From Streptomyces sclerotialus (GTDB taxonomy: Bacteria; Actinomycetota; Actinomycetes; Streptomycetales; Streptomycetaceae): DNA of 37,199 bases. Both the position numbers and the translations under genes were made by a program. Shown here one piece after another: positions 1 through 7,806 of this stretch (its first letter is position 1; every line of letters begins with the position of its first letter). The DNA lies in NCBI GenBank assembly GCA_000719105.1, contig JODX01000038.1:1-37199 (forward strand). The letters are read 5' to 3'. Below the pieces are notes generated by a model, which saw only the letters and a list, made by a program, of their open reading frames with translations, was not told the DNA's origin and did no database searches.

Positions 1-150
1 CGCCGTACGGTCATGAACCGGCCGTCGCCGTACGGTCATGAACCGGCCGTCGCCGTACGGTCATGAACCGGCCGTCGCCGTACGGTCATGAACCGGCCGT
101 CGCCATACAGTCACGTACCGGCCGCCGCCATACAGTCACGGGCTTTCGTC
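1..150. repeat. 25-bp tandem repeat array (4 exact + 2 degenerate copies)
   Basis: Four identical 25-bp units occupy 1-25, 26-50, 51-75 and 76-100, followed by diverged units at 101-125 and 126-150. The array is cut by the window edge and may continue to the left. The last unit contains the final codons and the stop codon (136-138 on the plus strand) of the SRPBCC gene read on the minus strand. The units are contiguous with no spacers, so this is a minisatellite and not a CRISPR array. Each unit contains the palindrome CCGTACGG. Confidence 0.95.
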
Positions 151-630
151 GCCGTCCGCCTCGGGCCGGTCGTCGGTCGGCACGAGCCACGGTTCCTGCG
201 GCAGCGTGCTGCCCGTCTCCAGCAGCGTCTTGAGGTTCGACAGCACGGCCGCCCAGCCGGCGGCCGCCTGGTCGCGCTCGGCCTCGTCCGCCAGGTCCTC
301 GTGGATGACCGTGAGCCGGACGATGTCGGCGTGCGGCCGGATGTCGAACGTGACCCGCGACCACCGGTCCTGCCGGTCCTCGTCGCCCGGGTCGGCCCAG
401 GAGGTCACCAGCCGGGTGGGCCGGTCGCTCTCCACGACGGTGCCGACGACGTCGGCGACGCCGGAACCGTCGGTCCGCAGGTGCTCCCAGCGGGAGCCCG
501 GCCGCCAGTCGGAGACGTTCGCGTGACCCCAGTAGGCGGCGGTCAGTGCGGCGTCGGTGAGCGCGTCCCACACCCGCTCCGCCGTGCCGCGGATGTAGCT
601 GACGTAGACGAAGGTCGGCTTGTCGGTCAT
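136..630 (-). CDS. SRPBCC (START/AHSA1-like) domain protein
   Basis: 164 residues. The N-terminal stretch with TDKPTFVYVSYIRGTAERVWDALTD and the later GSRWEHL, VTSWAD and LTVIHEDL segments are typical of the AHSA1-type SRPBCC fold, a helix-grip barrel that binds hydrophobic ligands. Such proteins often sit beside ArsR regulators as a two-gene unit, but no ArsR gene is visible here; it could lie beyond the left edge. The ATG at 630 is preferred over an upstream in-frame start because GAGGAAG lies just before it and the family fold begins there. The 3' end lies inside the 25-bp repeat array, so the stop codon is repeat-borne. No catalytic residues can be assigned and the ligand is unknown. Confidence 0.85.
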   Translation of the reverse strand: MTDKPTFVYVSYIRGTAERVWDALTDAALTAAYWGHANVSDWRPGSRWEHLRTDGSGVADVVGTVVESDRPTRLVTSWADPGDEDRQDRWSRVTFDIRPHADIVRLTVIHEDLADEAERDQAAAGWAAVLSNLKTLLETGSTLPQEPWLVPTDDRPEADGDESP

Positions 631-857
631 GGCTTCCTCGGCTCGTCGCTCGAGGGTGCCGAGCGCGTGCGGTCGCGGACGCCCGGGCGCCTGCCTGATC
701 GGCACCGAGCGGTGACTCCAGCGTCACTCCACGTTATGCAGCCGGAAAGCCGCACGCCAATGTCGGCGGCCCCGAACGGCCGACAGCGGTGCCGCGGTTC
801 CGGCGGAGCGGTGCCGCGTGCCTGGCCTCCCGGCGCGCCGCGCGACAGGATCTCCCC

Positions 858-1436
858 ATGGACACCCAGCGGCGTTTGACCTTTCCGGCGCCCCTCCGCC
901 TGGAGGGCTTCGGTGTGCGGCTGCGCGAATGGCACGACGACGACGTGGCGGCCCTCGTCCTCGTGTACGACGATCCCGAGGTCGCCCGGTGGACGCCGGT
1001 CGTCACCCCCTTCGACGCCCGCGCGGCGCGCTTCTACATCGCCGCCGCGCACGGGAGACGGGCCGCCGGACGGGGCGTCCAGCTGGCCATCACCACGGAC
1101 GGCCGGCTGCCGCTGGGCGAGGTGCTGGTGTTCCCCAGCGCGACCGACGAGCGGGACGTCGAACTCGCGTACGGCGTCGGGCCCGCCCACCGCGGCCGCG
1201 GCCTGGCCTCCGCCGCGGTGCGCCTCGTCACCGAGTACGCCGCGCGCCACACCCGGCCGCGCCGTGTGGTCCTCCGCATAGAGGCGGGCAACACGGCGAG
1301 CGAGGCGGTCGCCGCGTCGACCGGGTTCGTCCTGACCGGCGACGAGCCCGTCGTACGGCGGCACAAGGAGCGCGAGGCCGTCCTGCGCACATGGTGCCAC
1401 CGTGACTGCCGCACGGACGCACCGGCGGGCGGGTGA
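858..1436 (+). CDS. GNAT-family N-acetyltransferase (RimJ/RimL type)
   Basis: 192 residues from ATG 858. An upstream in-frame ATG at 789 would add 23 low-complexity residues and has no better ribosome site; AGGA precedes 858. The protein shows the RimJ/RimL-like start (LRLEGFGVRLREWHDDD), the ELAYGVGPAHRGRGLASAAVRL motif A (acetyl-CoA pyrophosphate loop, R/Q-x-x-G-x-G/A) and a late IEAGNTASEAVAASTGFVLTGD segment (motif B). It should move an acetyl group from acetyl-CoA to an amine, perhaps a protein N-terminus or a small molecule; the substrate cannot be read from sequence. It diverges from the SRPBCC gene with about 227 bp between starts. Confidence 0.85.
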   Translation: MDTQRRLTFPAPLRLEGFGVRLREWHDDDVAALVLVYDDPEVARWTPVVTPFDARAARFYIAAAHGRRAAGRGVQLAITTDGRLPLGEVLVFPSATDERDVELAYGVGPAHRGRGLASAAVRLVTEYAARHTRPRRVVLRIEAGNTASEAVAASTGFVLTGDEPVVRRHKEREAVLRTWCHRDCRTDAPAGG

Positions 1437-1561
1437 GGGATCGCCGCACGCACGGCGGGTGTGCTCGGCAGCACGGAGGGGGGCGCACGCAAGCGGAACG
1501 GACTGCCCCCGCAACCAGCGGGCACACGCATCAGTACGGGGCGATCGGCAACGGGGCTCCG

Positions 1562-1651
1562 CGAGTGCGGGGCCCCGGACGCGGGACCCCACAAGTGCCG
1601 GCTCCCGGCGCGGGGGCCCACGAGTGCCGGGCCCCCAGGCGCGGGTGCTCG
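1562..1651. repeat. Three imperfect ~30-bp tandem units
   Basis: Three head-to-tail units start at 1562, 1592 and 1621. Each opens with a C(G/A)AGTGC(G/C)GG-like core and continues with a run of C, then (G)GCGCGGG and a C-rich end. They fill the space just upstream of the small membrane-protein gene and end about 16 nt before its start. In-frame read-through is possible from an ATG at 1461, but the resulting peptide is low-complexity, so I treat this as non-coding. Confidence 0.75.
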
Positions 1652-1667
1652 GCGAAAAGGGGTCGAG

Positions 1668-1937
1668 ATGGAGATCTCCGGCATCATCAGTGCCGTCGTC
1701 ATCGGCATCGTCATCGGCGTACTCGGCCGGCTGGTCGTCCCGGGACGCCAGCGCATCGGCATTCTGCTGACCATCGTGGTCGGCATCGTCGCCGCTCTCA
1801 TCGGTTCCGCGATCGCCGCCGCGCTCGGCGTGGCGGACACCAGGGGCGTCGACTGGATCGAGTGGCTCATCCAGATCGGGCTGGCGGCGCTGGGCGTCGC
1901 GGCGCTCGACGGGACACGCGCACGGCAACGGCGCTGA
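1668..1937 (+). CDS. GlsB/YeaQ/YmgE-family small membrane protein
   Basis: 89 residues with three hydrophobic helices: around residues 4-22 (ISGIISAVVIGIVIGVLGRL), 30-50 (IGILLTIVVGIVAALIGSAI) and 65-82 (IEWLIQIGLAALGVAAL). The G-R-L-V-x-P-G-R-Q loop after helix 1 is the hallmark of the transglycosylase-associated / GlsB family, which is linked to envelope stress. No enzymatic role is established for the family despite its name. The ATG at 1668 is preceded by AAAAGGGGTCGAG. A longer frame from 1461 would add 69 repeat-derived residues and is rejected. It probably forms a single-gene unit ending at the hairpin downstream. Confidence 0.88.
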   Translation: MEISGIISAVVIGIVIGVLGRLVVPGRQRIGILLTIVVGIVAALIGSAIAAALGVADTRGVDWIEWLIQIGLAALGVAALDGTRARQRR

Positions 1938-1978
1938 CGTCCCGGTAGCAGCGGCAGAAGCGCGCGGCGCACCGGCAT

Positions 1979-2033
1979 CCCGGCCCGCCGTCGGGCGGCA
2001 ACGCCCGGCGGCACCGCCCGACGGCGGGCCGGG
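1979..2033. terminator. Bidirectional hairpin between convergent genes
   Basis: A perfect 20-bp inverted repeat has arms at 1979-1998 and 2014-2033 with a 15-nt loop. It lies between the stop of the GlsB-like gene (1937) and the stop of the convergent acetyltransferase (2039). No T-tract follows on either strand, which is usual for Streptomyces terminators. Confidence 0.85.
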
Positions 2034-2038
2034 GCAGC

Positions 2039-2839
2039 TCAGGAAACGTCCGTCGCGCCGGTGCCCGGCGACCACACGTACGGCGTCGTCGTGGTCAGCG
2101 GTGCGAAGCCGAGGCGCTCCAGGACGGGGCGGCTCGTACTCATGGCGTCCACCTGGAGGTAGCGGCAGCCGCGTTCGGCGGCGACGCGGGCCCGGTGGGC
2201 GACGAGCGCCCGGTAGATGCCGCGGCCGCGCCAGCCCTCCACGGTGCCGCCGCCCCACAGCCCGGCGAAGCGTGTACCGGGCACCATCTCCATGCGCGCC
2301 GCGCTGACCGGCCGGTCCCCGGCGAGCGCCAGGACGGCCACGACCGTGTCGGGGTCGGCGGCGAGCCGCGCGAGCAGGCGGCGGTGCAGCTCCGGACTGT
2401 CCTGGCCGAAGGCCCGGGCGTGCACCTCTGCCATCAGGTCCACACCCGCGGCGTCGGTGACCCGGCACAGCCGTACGCCCTCCGGTGGCTCGGCGTCCAG
2501 GGTGATCTCGCTCAGGTCCGCGACCATCAGCGTCTCCTCCGCCTCGGGCGTGAACCCGGCCGCACGCAGCCGCCGTCCCAGGTCCAGGGGCCGGTCATGG
2601 CCGTACAGCTTCCACTCGAACTCGCGGCCGAGGCCGGCGAAGTACCGCACCTGCGCGGCGACGGCCCCGTCGGCGGTCGTCTCGTCCAGGTCCGACCAGA
2701 GCACCGCGTCCCCGCCGGGTTCGTCGCCGACCTGCCGCACCACCCCGTCCGCACGCTCGATCCGCGCGCCCGGACCGTCGGGGCGTGCCCGTTCCCGTAC
2801 GTCGCGGTCGAACTCGGCCAGTACCTCCGCGTGATCCAT
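2039..2839 (-). CDS. GNAT-family N-acetyltransferase
   Basis: 266 residues from ATG 2839. The C-terminal half carries the acetyl-CoA site, GLWGGGTVEGWRGRGIYRAL (GWRGRGI = R-x-x-G-x-G/A loop), followed by a Y-L-Q-V-D-A strand and VLERLGF. The N-terminal half (residues 1-120) is weakly conserved and may be a degenerate second GNAT domain. An open frame continues upstream to 3319 but overlaps the blaI-type gene, so the internal ATG is chosen. It lies 50 bp downstream of that repressor gene on the same strand, so the two are probably co-transcribed. The substrate is unknown. Confidence 0.82.
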   Translation of the reverse strand: MDHAEVLAEFDRDVRERARPDGPGARIERADGVVRQVGDEPGGDAVLWSDLDETTADGAVAAQVRYFAGLGREFEWKLYGHDRPLDLGRRLRAAGFTPEAEETLMVADLSEITLDAEPPEGVRLCRVTDAAGVDLMAEVHARAFGQDSPELHRRLLARLAADPDTVVAVLALAGDRPVSAARMEMVPGTRFAGLWGGGTVEGWRGRGIYRALVAHRARVAAERGCRYLQVDAMSTSRPVLERLGFAPLTTTTPYVWSPGTGATDVS

Positions 2840-2889
2840 GGGGGCACCCCACCATCCGGGTCCCGCCGCGGCAACGCATTTACGGGAGG

Positions 2890-3291
2890 TCAGCCCTCGC
2901 CGTCCGTGCCGGGCCCGGCTTCCGGCCGGTCCAGCAGTTCCCTGAGCAGCCGCTCGTCGTCCGGGCCGAGCGCCGTGACGAAGCTGGCCAGCACCGCCTG
3001 CCGGTCGTCCTCGGCGTCCAGCACCTTGCGCATCCTGTGCGCGGCGAGCCCGGCGTGGTCGGACGCGGGTGTCCACACGAAGGCGCGGCCGGCCCGTTCG
3101 CGGGTCACGACGCCCTTGGCCAGCAGCCGGGTCAGGATGGTGATCACGGTCGTGTAGGCGAGGTCGCCGCCGAGGCGCTCCTGCACCCAGCCCGCGCTCG
3201 CGGAACCGTCGGCCTCCCGCAGGGCCGCCAGGACCAGCCCCTCCAGCTCGCCCTGTCCCCGTCGCCGGGGACGCTGCCGGTGGTCCGTCAC
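2890..3291 (-). CDS. BlaI/MecI/CopY-family transcriptional repressor
   Basis: 133 residues. Residues 10-80 form the winged helix-turn-helix of the family, with the marker segments GELEGLVLAALREAD, VQERLGGDLAYTTVITILTRLLAKG and RAGRAFVWTP. The C-terminal 50 residues form the dimerisation/cleavage region. The start is GTG 3291, chosen because AAGGGAG lies 7 nt upstream. Family members bind dyads of the TACA-N-TGTA type and are usually paired with an M56 metallopeptidase sensor. None is visible here; instead the divergent neighbour is tatA. A perfect dyad in the shared intergenic region (3367-3382) suggests control of both itself and tatA. Confidence 0.9.
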   Translation of the reverse strand: MTDHRQRPRRRGQGELEGLVLAALREADGSASAGWVQERLGGDLAYTTVITILTRLLAKGVVTRERAGRAFVWTPASDHAGLAAHRMRKVLDAEDDRQAVLASFVTALGPDDERLLRELLDRPEAGPGTDGEG

Positions 3292-3366
3292 GTCCTGTCT
3301 CCCTTCCGCCGTCCCTCATTGCACGAGCGCTTCATCGTATTCCTGTCCCTGTCACCCCCAGCCTCT

Positions 3367-3382
3367 TCTACAGTGCTGTAGA
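3367..3382. promoter_or_regulatory. Candidate BlaI-type operator TCTACAGTGCTGTAGA
   Basis: A perfect 7-bp inverted repeat with a 2-bp centre. It contains TACA...TGTA, the half-sites known for BlaI/CopY repressors, and lies between the divergent blaI-type and tatA genes, 75 bp from the former start and 56 bp from the latter. Confidence 0.75.
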
Positions 3383-3438
3383 TTCTTACGCGGGCGCCCG
3401 GACACCTCACGGAGAATCACGGAGAAGAGAGAACCCTC

Positions 3439-3738
3439 ATGTTCGGACTCAGCGAACTCGCCGTCGTCCTCATCGTCGTCGTCCTCCTCATCGGCGCCAA
3501 GCGCCTGCCCGATCTGGCCCGCAGCGCGGGCAAGTCGGCCCGCATCCTGAAGGCCGAGGCCAAGGCGATGAAGGAGCAACAGGCCGCGGACCGGCCGCAG
3601 TCCGAGCACCCCGCGGACCCTCCGGGCACCGGCAGGGTCGTCGAGGGCACGGTCGTCCCGCCGGGCACCGGACCGGTGAACGGCGTGACCTGGCAGCCCG
3701 CCCGGGAACCGGGACCCGAGCAGCCCCGGAACACGTAG
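3439..3738 (+). CDS. tatA: Twin-arginine translocase subunit TatA/TatE family
   Basis: 99 residues. A single N-terminal membrane helix (residues 5-19, SELAVVLIVVVLLIG) is followed directly by the hinge and amphipathic helix AKRLPDLARSAGKSARILK, the diagnostic TatA arrangement. A Pro/Gly-rich soluble tail makes up the rest. It would help form the pore for folded protein export. The ATG at 3439 has GGAGAAGAGAG upstream. No tatB or tatC is adjacent, so this is a stand-alone copy and probably paralogous to a main tatAC locus elsewhere. The BlaI-type dyad upstream implies it is conditionally expressed. Confidence 0.92.
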   Translation: MFGLSELAVVLIVVVLLIGAKRLPDLARSAGKSARILKAEAKAMKEQQAADRPQSEHPADPPGTGRVVEGTVVPPGTGPVNGVTWQPAREPGPEQPRNT

Positions 3739-3816
3739 GCTGCACCCGAAGATCGCGGCGGGGCGGCTGTCGACGTGCCCGCGCCGCGCGGACCCGGCCC
3801 GGGAGGTGCGTACGAC

Positions 3817-4308
3817 ATGGTGAGCGACTCCGAACTGCCCCATCTGCGACGGTGCGTCGAACTGGCCGCGCAGGCGCTCGAAGCCGGTGACGAACCGTTC
3901 GGCTCGGTGCTCGTCGCGGGGGACGGCACGGTGCTGGCCGAGGACCACAACCGGGTGGCCTCCGGCGACCGCACCCGCCACCCGGAGTTCGCACTGGCGC
4001 GCTGGTCGACCTCCCGCCTGACACCCGATCAGCGAGCCGCGGCCACCGTCTACACCTCGACCGAGCACTGCCCGATGTGCGCGGCCGCCCACGCGTGGGC
4101 GGGCCTGGGACGGATCGTGTACGTCACCTCCTCCGCCCAGCTCACCTCCTGGTTCACCGAGTGGGGCGCGCCCGCGCCCCCGGTGCGGACCCTGCCGGTG
4201 CACGAGGTCGCGCCCGGGGTGGCCGTCGAAGGACCGGTGCCGGAACTGGTCGAGGACGTGAGAGCCCTGCACCACCGGTTCGTACGGAAGGGTGACAGGA
4301 AGGAGTGA
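3817..4308 (+). CDS. Cytidine/deoxycytidylate-deaminase-fold nucleoside deaminase
   Basis: 163 residues. The zinc-dependent deaminase motifs are present: HPE at residues 55-57 (zinc ligand His, catalytic Glu) and CPMC at 85-88 (two zinc ligands), in the HPEFALARW and TEHCPMCAAAHAWAG contexts. Family members remove an amino group from guanine, cytosine or related bases; the particular substrate cannot be assigned. The order and length resemble small guanine-deaminase-like enzymes. ATG 3817 is chosen for the strong GGGAGG upstream. It sits between tatA and an acyltransferase gene on the same strand, with 70 bp to the next start, so it may be co-transcribed with that gene. Confidence 0.85.
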   Translation: MVSDSELPHLRRCVELAAQALEAGDEPFGSVLVAGDGTVLAEDHNRVASGDRTRHPEFALARWSTSRLTPDQRAAATVYTSTEHCPMCAAAHAWAGLGRIVYVTSSAQLTSWFTEWGAPAPPVRTLPVHEVAPGVAVEGPVPELVEDVRALHHRFVRKGDRKE

Positions 4309-4377
4309 GATCCCGGGGGCGGGGCATGCGCCCGGGATCCGCTGTCCGTCACAGTCGCAGTCCGGAGGATGTCCGAC

Positions 4378-5514
4378 GTGGTGCAGCACGACAGCCCCGC
4401 CCCCACCGCGCCCGCCCGCACCGCGCCCGCGCCACCCGGGCCCGAGCGCTCCACGCGCCGCTCCAGGGACCCCTACTTCGACAACGCCAAGTACCTCACG
4501 ATCGTGCTGGTGGCCTGCGGGCACGCCTGGGAGCCGCTGACGTACGGCAGCCGGGCGGCGACCGCCGCGTACCTGGCCGTGTACGCCTTCCACATGCCCG
4601 CGTTCGCCCTGGTCTCCGGGTACTTCTCGCGCGGCTTCGACATGGCTCCGGGCCGGCTGCGGCGGCTGGTCACGGGGGTCGTCGTGCCGTACCTGGTCTT
4701 CGAGACGGCGTACACGCTGTTCTACCGCTGGGCGCGGGACGACCCGGGGTATCCGCTGAGCCTGCTGGACCCCTGGTACGTGATGTGGTTCCTGCTCGCG
4801 CTCTTCGTGTGGCGGATGACCACTCCCCTGTGGCTGACGCTGCGGCATCCGGTACCGGTCGCGCTCGGCATCGCCGTGCTGGCCTCCGTCTCACCGGATC
4901 TGGGCGGCGACATGGGGCTGCAGCGGGTACTGGGGTTCCTGCCCTGCTTCGTGCTCGGGCTGACGCTGCGGGGCGAGCACTTCGAGCGGCTGCGCACCCG
5001 GCCGGTCCGGCTGCTCGCGCTGCCGGTGGGCGCGGGCGCGCTGGTGGCGGCGTACTGGGTGGCGCCGTGGTTCGACGCGGGGTGGTTCTACCACCGGGGC
5101 AGCGTCACCGGGCAGGGCGCGCCCGCCTGGGCGGGGCTGTTCACCACGCCCGCGCTGTTCGCCCTGGCGCTGCTGCTGACGGCCTGTTTCCTGGCGTGGG
5201 TGCCGCAGCGGCACACCTGGTTCACGGCGCTCGGCACGGGGACGATGTACGGCTATCTGCTGCACGGCTTCGTCATCAAGTCGTCCCGCTTCTGGGACTG
5301 GTACGCCCCCGCCTGGGTGCACACCCCGCTCGGCGAGCTCGCGGTGACGGCGCTGGCGGTCGGCGGGATCACGGTGCTGTGCAGCCCGCCGGTCCGCGCG
5401 GTGTTCCGGTTCGTCGTGGAACCGCGGATGACGTGGGCCTTCCGGTCCCGGGACGAATACGCACCCGCCGACACGCCGGTGCCCCGGGAGCCGGCCCAGG
5501 CGAAGGCGCCTTGA
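4378..5514 (+). CDS. Membrane acyltransferase, acyltransferase-3 family
   Basis: 378 residues from GTG 4378. A Pro-rich start leads to RDPYFDNAKYLTIVLVACGHAWEPL, the family opening with the conserved His, and then about ten hydrophobic helices. Enzymes of this family transfer acetyl or other acyl groups from acyl-CoA to sugars or other acceptors at the membrane; the acceptor is unknown. GGAGG at 4364-4368 touches an ATG at 4369 with no spacer, whereas GTG 4378 is 9 nt away, so GTG is the more likely start. It ends 64 bp from the convergent iolG stop with no strong hairpin between them. Confidence 0.85.
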   Translation: MVQHDSPAPTAPARTAPAPPGPERSTRRSRDPYFDNAKYLTIVLVACGHAWEPLTYGSRAATAAYLAVYAFHMPAFALVSGYFSRGFDMAPGRLRRLVTGVVVPYLVFETAYTLFYRWARDDPGYPLSLLDPWYVMWFLLALFVWRMTTPLWLTLRHPVPVALGIAVLASVSPDLGGDMGLQRVLGFLPCFVLGLTLRGEHFERLRTRPVRLLALPVGAGALVAAYWVAPWFDAGWFYHRGSVTGQGAPAWAGLFTTPALFALALLLTACFLAWVPQRHTWFTALGTGTMYGYLLHGFVIKSSRFWDWYAPAWVHTPLGELAVTALAVGGITVLCSPPVRAVFRFVVEPRMTWAFRSRDEYAPADTPVPREPAQAKAP

Positions 5515-5578
5515 GCGGTTCCCGGGGCACGGCGCAGTCGCGGGCGGCGTGGCCCTGCGTACGGCGTGACGTGTCCGG

Positions 5579-6598
5579 CTAGCGGTAGAGGGCGGGGCGC
5601 TCGGTCATCTCCACCTCGACGCGGACGCCCTCGGTCAGGGCGCGGACGCCCGCCTCGCAGACGGCCGCCGCGGCATAGCCGTCCCACACGCTCGGGCCGG
5701 TCACCTCACCGCGCCGGGTGGCGTCCACCCAGGCCTGCACCTCGCGGTCGTAGGCGTCGGCGAAGCGCTCCGTGAAGTCCTGGACGATGGTGCCGCCCCA
5801 GCGGCCGGCCGTCTCGGTGACGAGGAACTGCTCCTCGCCGATGCGGGCGGTGCCGCGCTCGCAGACCGCCTCGGCCTTCACCTGGTAGCCGAAGCCGGTG
5901 TTGACGCTCATCTCGACGTCGACGAGCGCGCCGCCGTCGGTCTCGAAGATGACGAACTGCGGGTCGGCCAGGCCCTCGGGCGCGTTCGCGGACGGGCGCG
6001 GGCGCAGCACGGTGACCGCCGTGATCTCCTGCTCCAGCAGCCAGCGGGTGACGTCCATCTCGTGGACGACGGAGTCGTTGATGAGGTTCTCGCTGGTGAA
6101 GCCGGGCGGGCTGGAGGCGTTGCGGTGCCGGTTGTGCAGCATCAGCGGCCGGCCGAGGCTGCCGCCGTCCAGCAGCGCCTTGAGCTTCATGTACTCGGCG
6201 TCGTACCGGCGCATGAAGCCCACCTGGACCCGGCGGTGGCCGAGCCGCTGCTCCGCCTCCAGGACCCGCAGCGCGGAGGCCGCGTCCGGGGTGAGGGGCT
6301 TCTCGCAGAGCACGGGCAGGTCGTGCGCGAAGGCCGTCAGCAGGTCGGCCTCGTGAGCCGGGCCGGGCGACGCGATGAGGACGGCGTCCACGTCGTCGGC
6401 GGCCATGGCGGCGGCCGCGTCGGAGTAGGCGGTGCAGCCCTCGATGCCGTCGGCCAGCCGCTTGGCGCGCTCCGCGTCGAGGTCCACGACGGCGGTCACC
6501 CGCGCCCCGCTGATCACCTCGTCGATACGGCGTACGTGGTCGGCCCCCATACGGCCGGTGCCGATGACGGCGACCCCGAGCGTTCCGCGCTGAGTCAT
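5579..6598 (-). CDS. iolG: Inositol 2-dehydrogenase (Gfo/Idh/MocA family)
   Basis: 339 residues. The Rossmann fold begins with [14 protein letters not shown] (G-x-G-x-x-G, NAD binding), followed by the cofactor-selecting VVDLDAERA strand, the catalytic-lysine motif CEKPLTP and the active-site segment [18 protein letters not shown], which fits the D-x-x-x-H pair of IolG. It should oxidise myo-inositol to 2-keto-myo-inositol with NAD+. ATG 6598 is chosen; GGGACG lies upstream. It has its own promoter region with a perfect 19-bp palindrome (6635-6653) and is separated from the ABC operon by a hairpin. The identity rests on family motifs and the iol neighbours; a related sugar or scyllo-inositol substrate is possible. 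Confidence 0.85.
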   Translation of the reverse strand: MTQRGTLGVAVIGTGRMGADHVRRIDEVISGARVTAVVDLDAERAKRLADGIEGCTAYSDAAAAMAADDVDAVLIASPGPAHEADLLTAFAHDLPVLCEKPLTPDAASALRVLEAEQRLGHRRVQVGFMRRYDAEYMKLKALLDGGSLGRPLMLHNRHRNASSPPGFTSENLINDSVVHEMDVTRWLLEQEITAVTVLRPRPSANAPEGLADPQFVIFETDGGALVDVEMSVNTGFGYQVKAEAVCERGTARIGEEQFLVTETAGRWGGTIVQDFTERFADAYDREVQAWVDATRRGEVTGPSVWDGYAAAAVCEAGVRALTEGVRVEVEMTERPALYR

Positions 6599-6634
6599 GG
6601 TGGGTGGTCGTCCCTTCGAGTGGATCTTCTGGGG

Positions 6635-6653
6635 CACGCACATCATGTGCGTG
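6635..6653. promoter_or_regulatory. 19-bp palindrome upstream of iolG
   Basis: CACGCACATCATGTGCGTG has perfect 9-bp arms around one central base. It lies 37 bp upstream of the iolG start codon, the position expected for an operator overlapping the promoter. It does not match the TGTCAA or LacI-type palindromes elsewhere in the window. Confidence 0.6.
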
Positions 6654-6688
6654 TACGACGTCGACGGCACCGCTCCCCGGCTCTCGTC

Positions 6689-6739
6689 ACTGAGCCGGGC
6701 CGGGCCCGCCGGCAGGCAGCCGTACGGGCCCGGCTCGGT
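6689..6739 (-). terminator. Hairpin after the ABC transporter operon
   Basis: A 10-bp perfect inverted repeat (GAGCCGGGCC at 6692-6701 and its complement at 6727-6736) can be extended to about 13 pairs with one wobble. It lies 34 bp beyond the ATPase stop codon on the minus strand, before iolG. Confidence 0.65.
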
Positions 6740-6772
6740 CCAGGGATAGCCGGCCGGCAGCGGACGCGACCG

Positions 6773-7798
6773 TCAGGGGGTCTTCTCGGACGATGTCTCG
6801 GACGCGGTTCCGGACGATGTCTCGGACGCGGTTCCGGACGATGTCTCGGACGCGGTGCCGGACGATGTCTCGGACGCGGTGCCGTCCGGAGTCCCGTCGG
6901 ACGGCGTCGCGGCGGGGACCTGGACGTCCCCCTCCTCGGGCAGCTCCTCCACGTCGACGCCGCGCACCTGAGCCAGCTCGTGCTTGAGCGCGGTGAGCTC
7001 GGCACCGCCGGCCATGTGGTTCGTCAGCTCTTCGACGGTGATCTCGCTGCGGGCGGCGCTGAGCTCCAGGGTGCCCAGGCGCAGCACGCTGAAGTGGTCG
7101 CCGACCATGTAGGCGTGGTGGGGGTTGTGGGTGATGAAGATGACGCCGAGGCCGCGGTCGCGGGCGGCGGCGATGTACTTCAGCACGACACCGGACTGCT
7201 TGACACCGAGGGCGGCGGTCGGCTCGTCCAGGATGAGGACGCGGGCGCCGAAGTGGACGGCGCGGGCGATGGCGACGCACTGGCGCTGGCCGCCGGAGAG
7301 CGTGCCGATGGGCTGCTCCAGGTCGTCGAGGACGATGCCCATGGCGCGCAGTTCCTCGTCGGCGGTCTTCTTCATCCGCTCGATGTCGAGGCGGCGGACG
7401 GGCCAGGGGCCCTTGGTCAGCTCGGAGCCGAGGAAGAAGTTCCGCCACACCGGCATCAGCGGCACCGTCGCCAGGTCCTGGTACACGGTGGCGATACCGC
7501 GGTCCAGGGCCTCGCGCGGGGTGCTGAAACGTACCGCCTCGCCGTCGACGAGGAACTCGCCCTCGGTGTGCTGGTGCAGCCCGGAGACGATCTTGATGAG
7601 GGTGGACTTGCCGGCGCCGTTGTCGCCCAGGACGCAGGTGACCTGGCCGGGCCGGACGGCGAGGTCGACGCCGTGCAGGGCGCGGACGTTGCCGTACGAC
7701 TTGCCCGCGGCGCGCAGTTCGACGAGGGGGGCGGCGTTCCCGGGTGCGTCCTTGACGGCCGTGCCGCCGCTCGCGGTGCCGTTGTCGTTGCTGGTCAT
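6773..7798 (-). CDS. Sugar/inositol ABC importer, ATP-binding subunit
   Basis: 341 residues, one nucleotide-binding domain: Walker [10 protein letters not shown] (58-66), Q-loop near YQDLA, signature LSGGQRQ (167-173), Walker B VLILDEP (187-193) and switch His in FITHN. This single-domain form differs from the double-domain RbsA/XylG type and resembles FrcA-like ATPases. It would power uptake of the sugar bound by the neighbouring lipoprotein, probably myo-inositol. ATG 7798 lies 8 nt after the permease stop, and AGGAGGTGACC overlaps that stop, so it is translationally linked. The C-terminal 36 residues are an unusual tail of four GTASETSS repeats encoded by a 24-bp minisatellite. Confidence 0.93.
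   Translation of the reverse strand: MTSNDNGTASGGTAVKDAPGNAAPLVELRAAGKSYGNVRALHGVDLAVRPGQVTCVLGDNGAGKSTLIKIVSGLHQHTEGEFLVDGEAVRFSTPREALDRGIATVYQDLATVPLMPVWRNFFLGSELTKGPWPVRRLDIERMKKTADEELRAMGIVLDDLEQPIGTLSGGQRQCVAIARAVHFGARVLILDEPTAALGVKQSGVVLKYIAAARDRGLGVIFITHNPHHAYMVGDHFSVLRLGTLELSAARSEITVEELTNHMAGGAELTALKHELAQVRGVDVEELPEEGDVQVPAATPSDGTPDGTASETSSGTASETSSGTASETSSGTASETSSEKTP
6789..6884. repeat. 24-bp minisatellite inside the ATPase C-terminus
   Basis: Four contiguous 24-bp units start at 6789, 6813, 6837 and 6861. Units 1 and 2 are identical, units 3 and 4 are identical, and the pairs differ by one base. Being a multiple of three, the units keep frame and encode GTASETSS four times. Each unit is itself two related 12-mers (GACGATGTCTCG and GACGCGGTTCCG). 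Confidence 0.95.
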
Positions 7799-7806
7799 GG
7801 ACCGGG

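Noticed and set aside
1..150. CRISPR array
   Set aside because: The units are contiguous without spacers and no cas gene is present.
1461..1667. N-terminal extension of the GlsB-like protein
   Set aside because: The extra 69 residues come from the repeat array and the family starts at the internal ATG with a good ribosome site.
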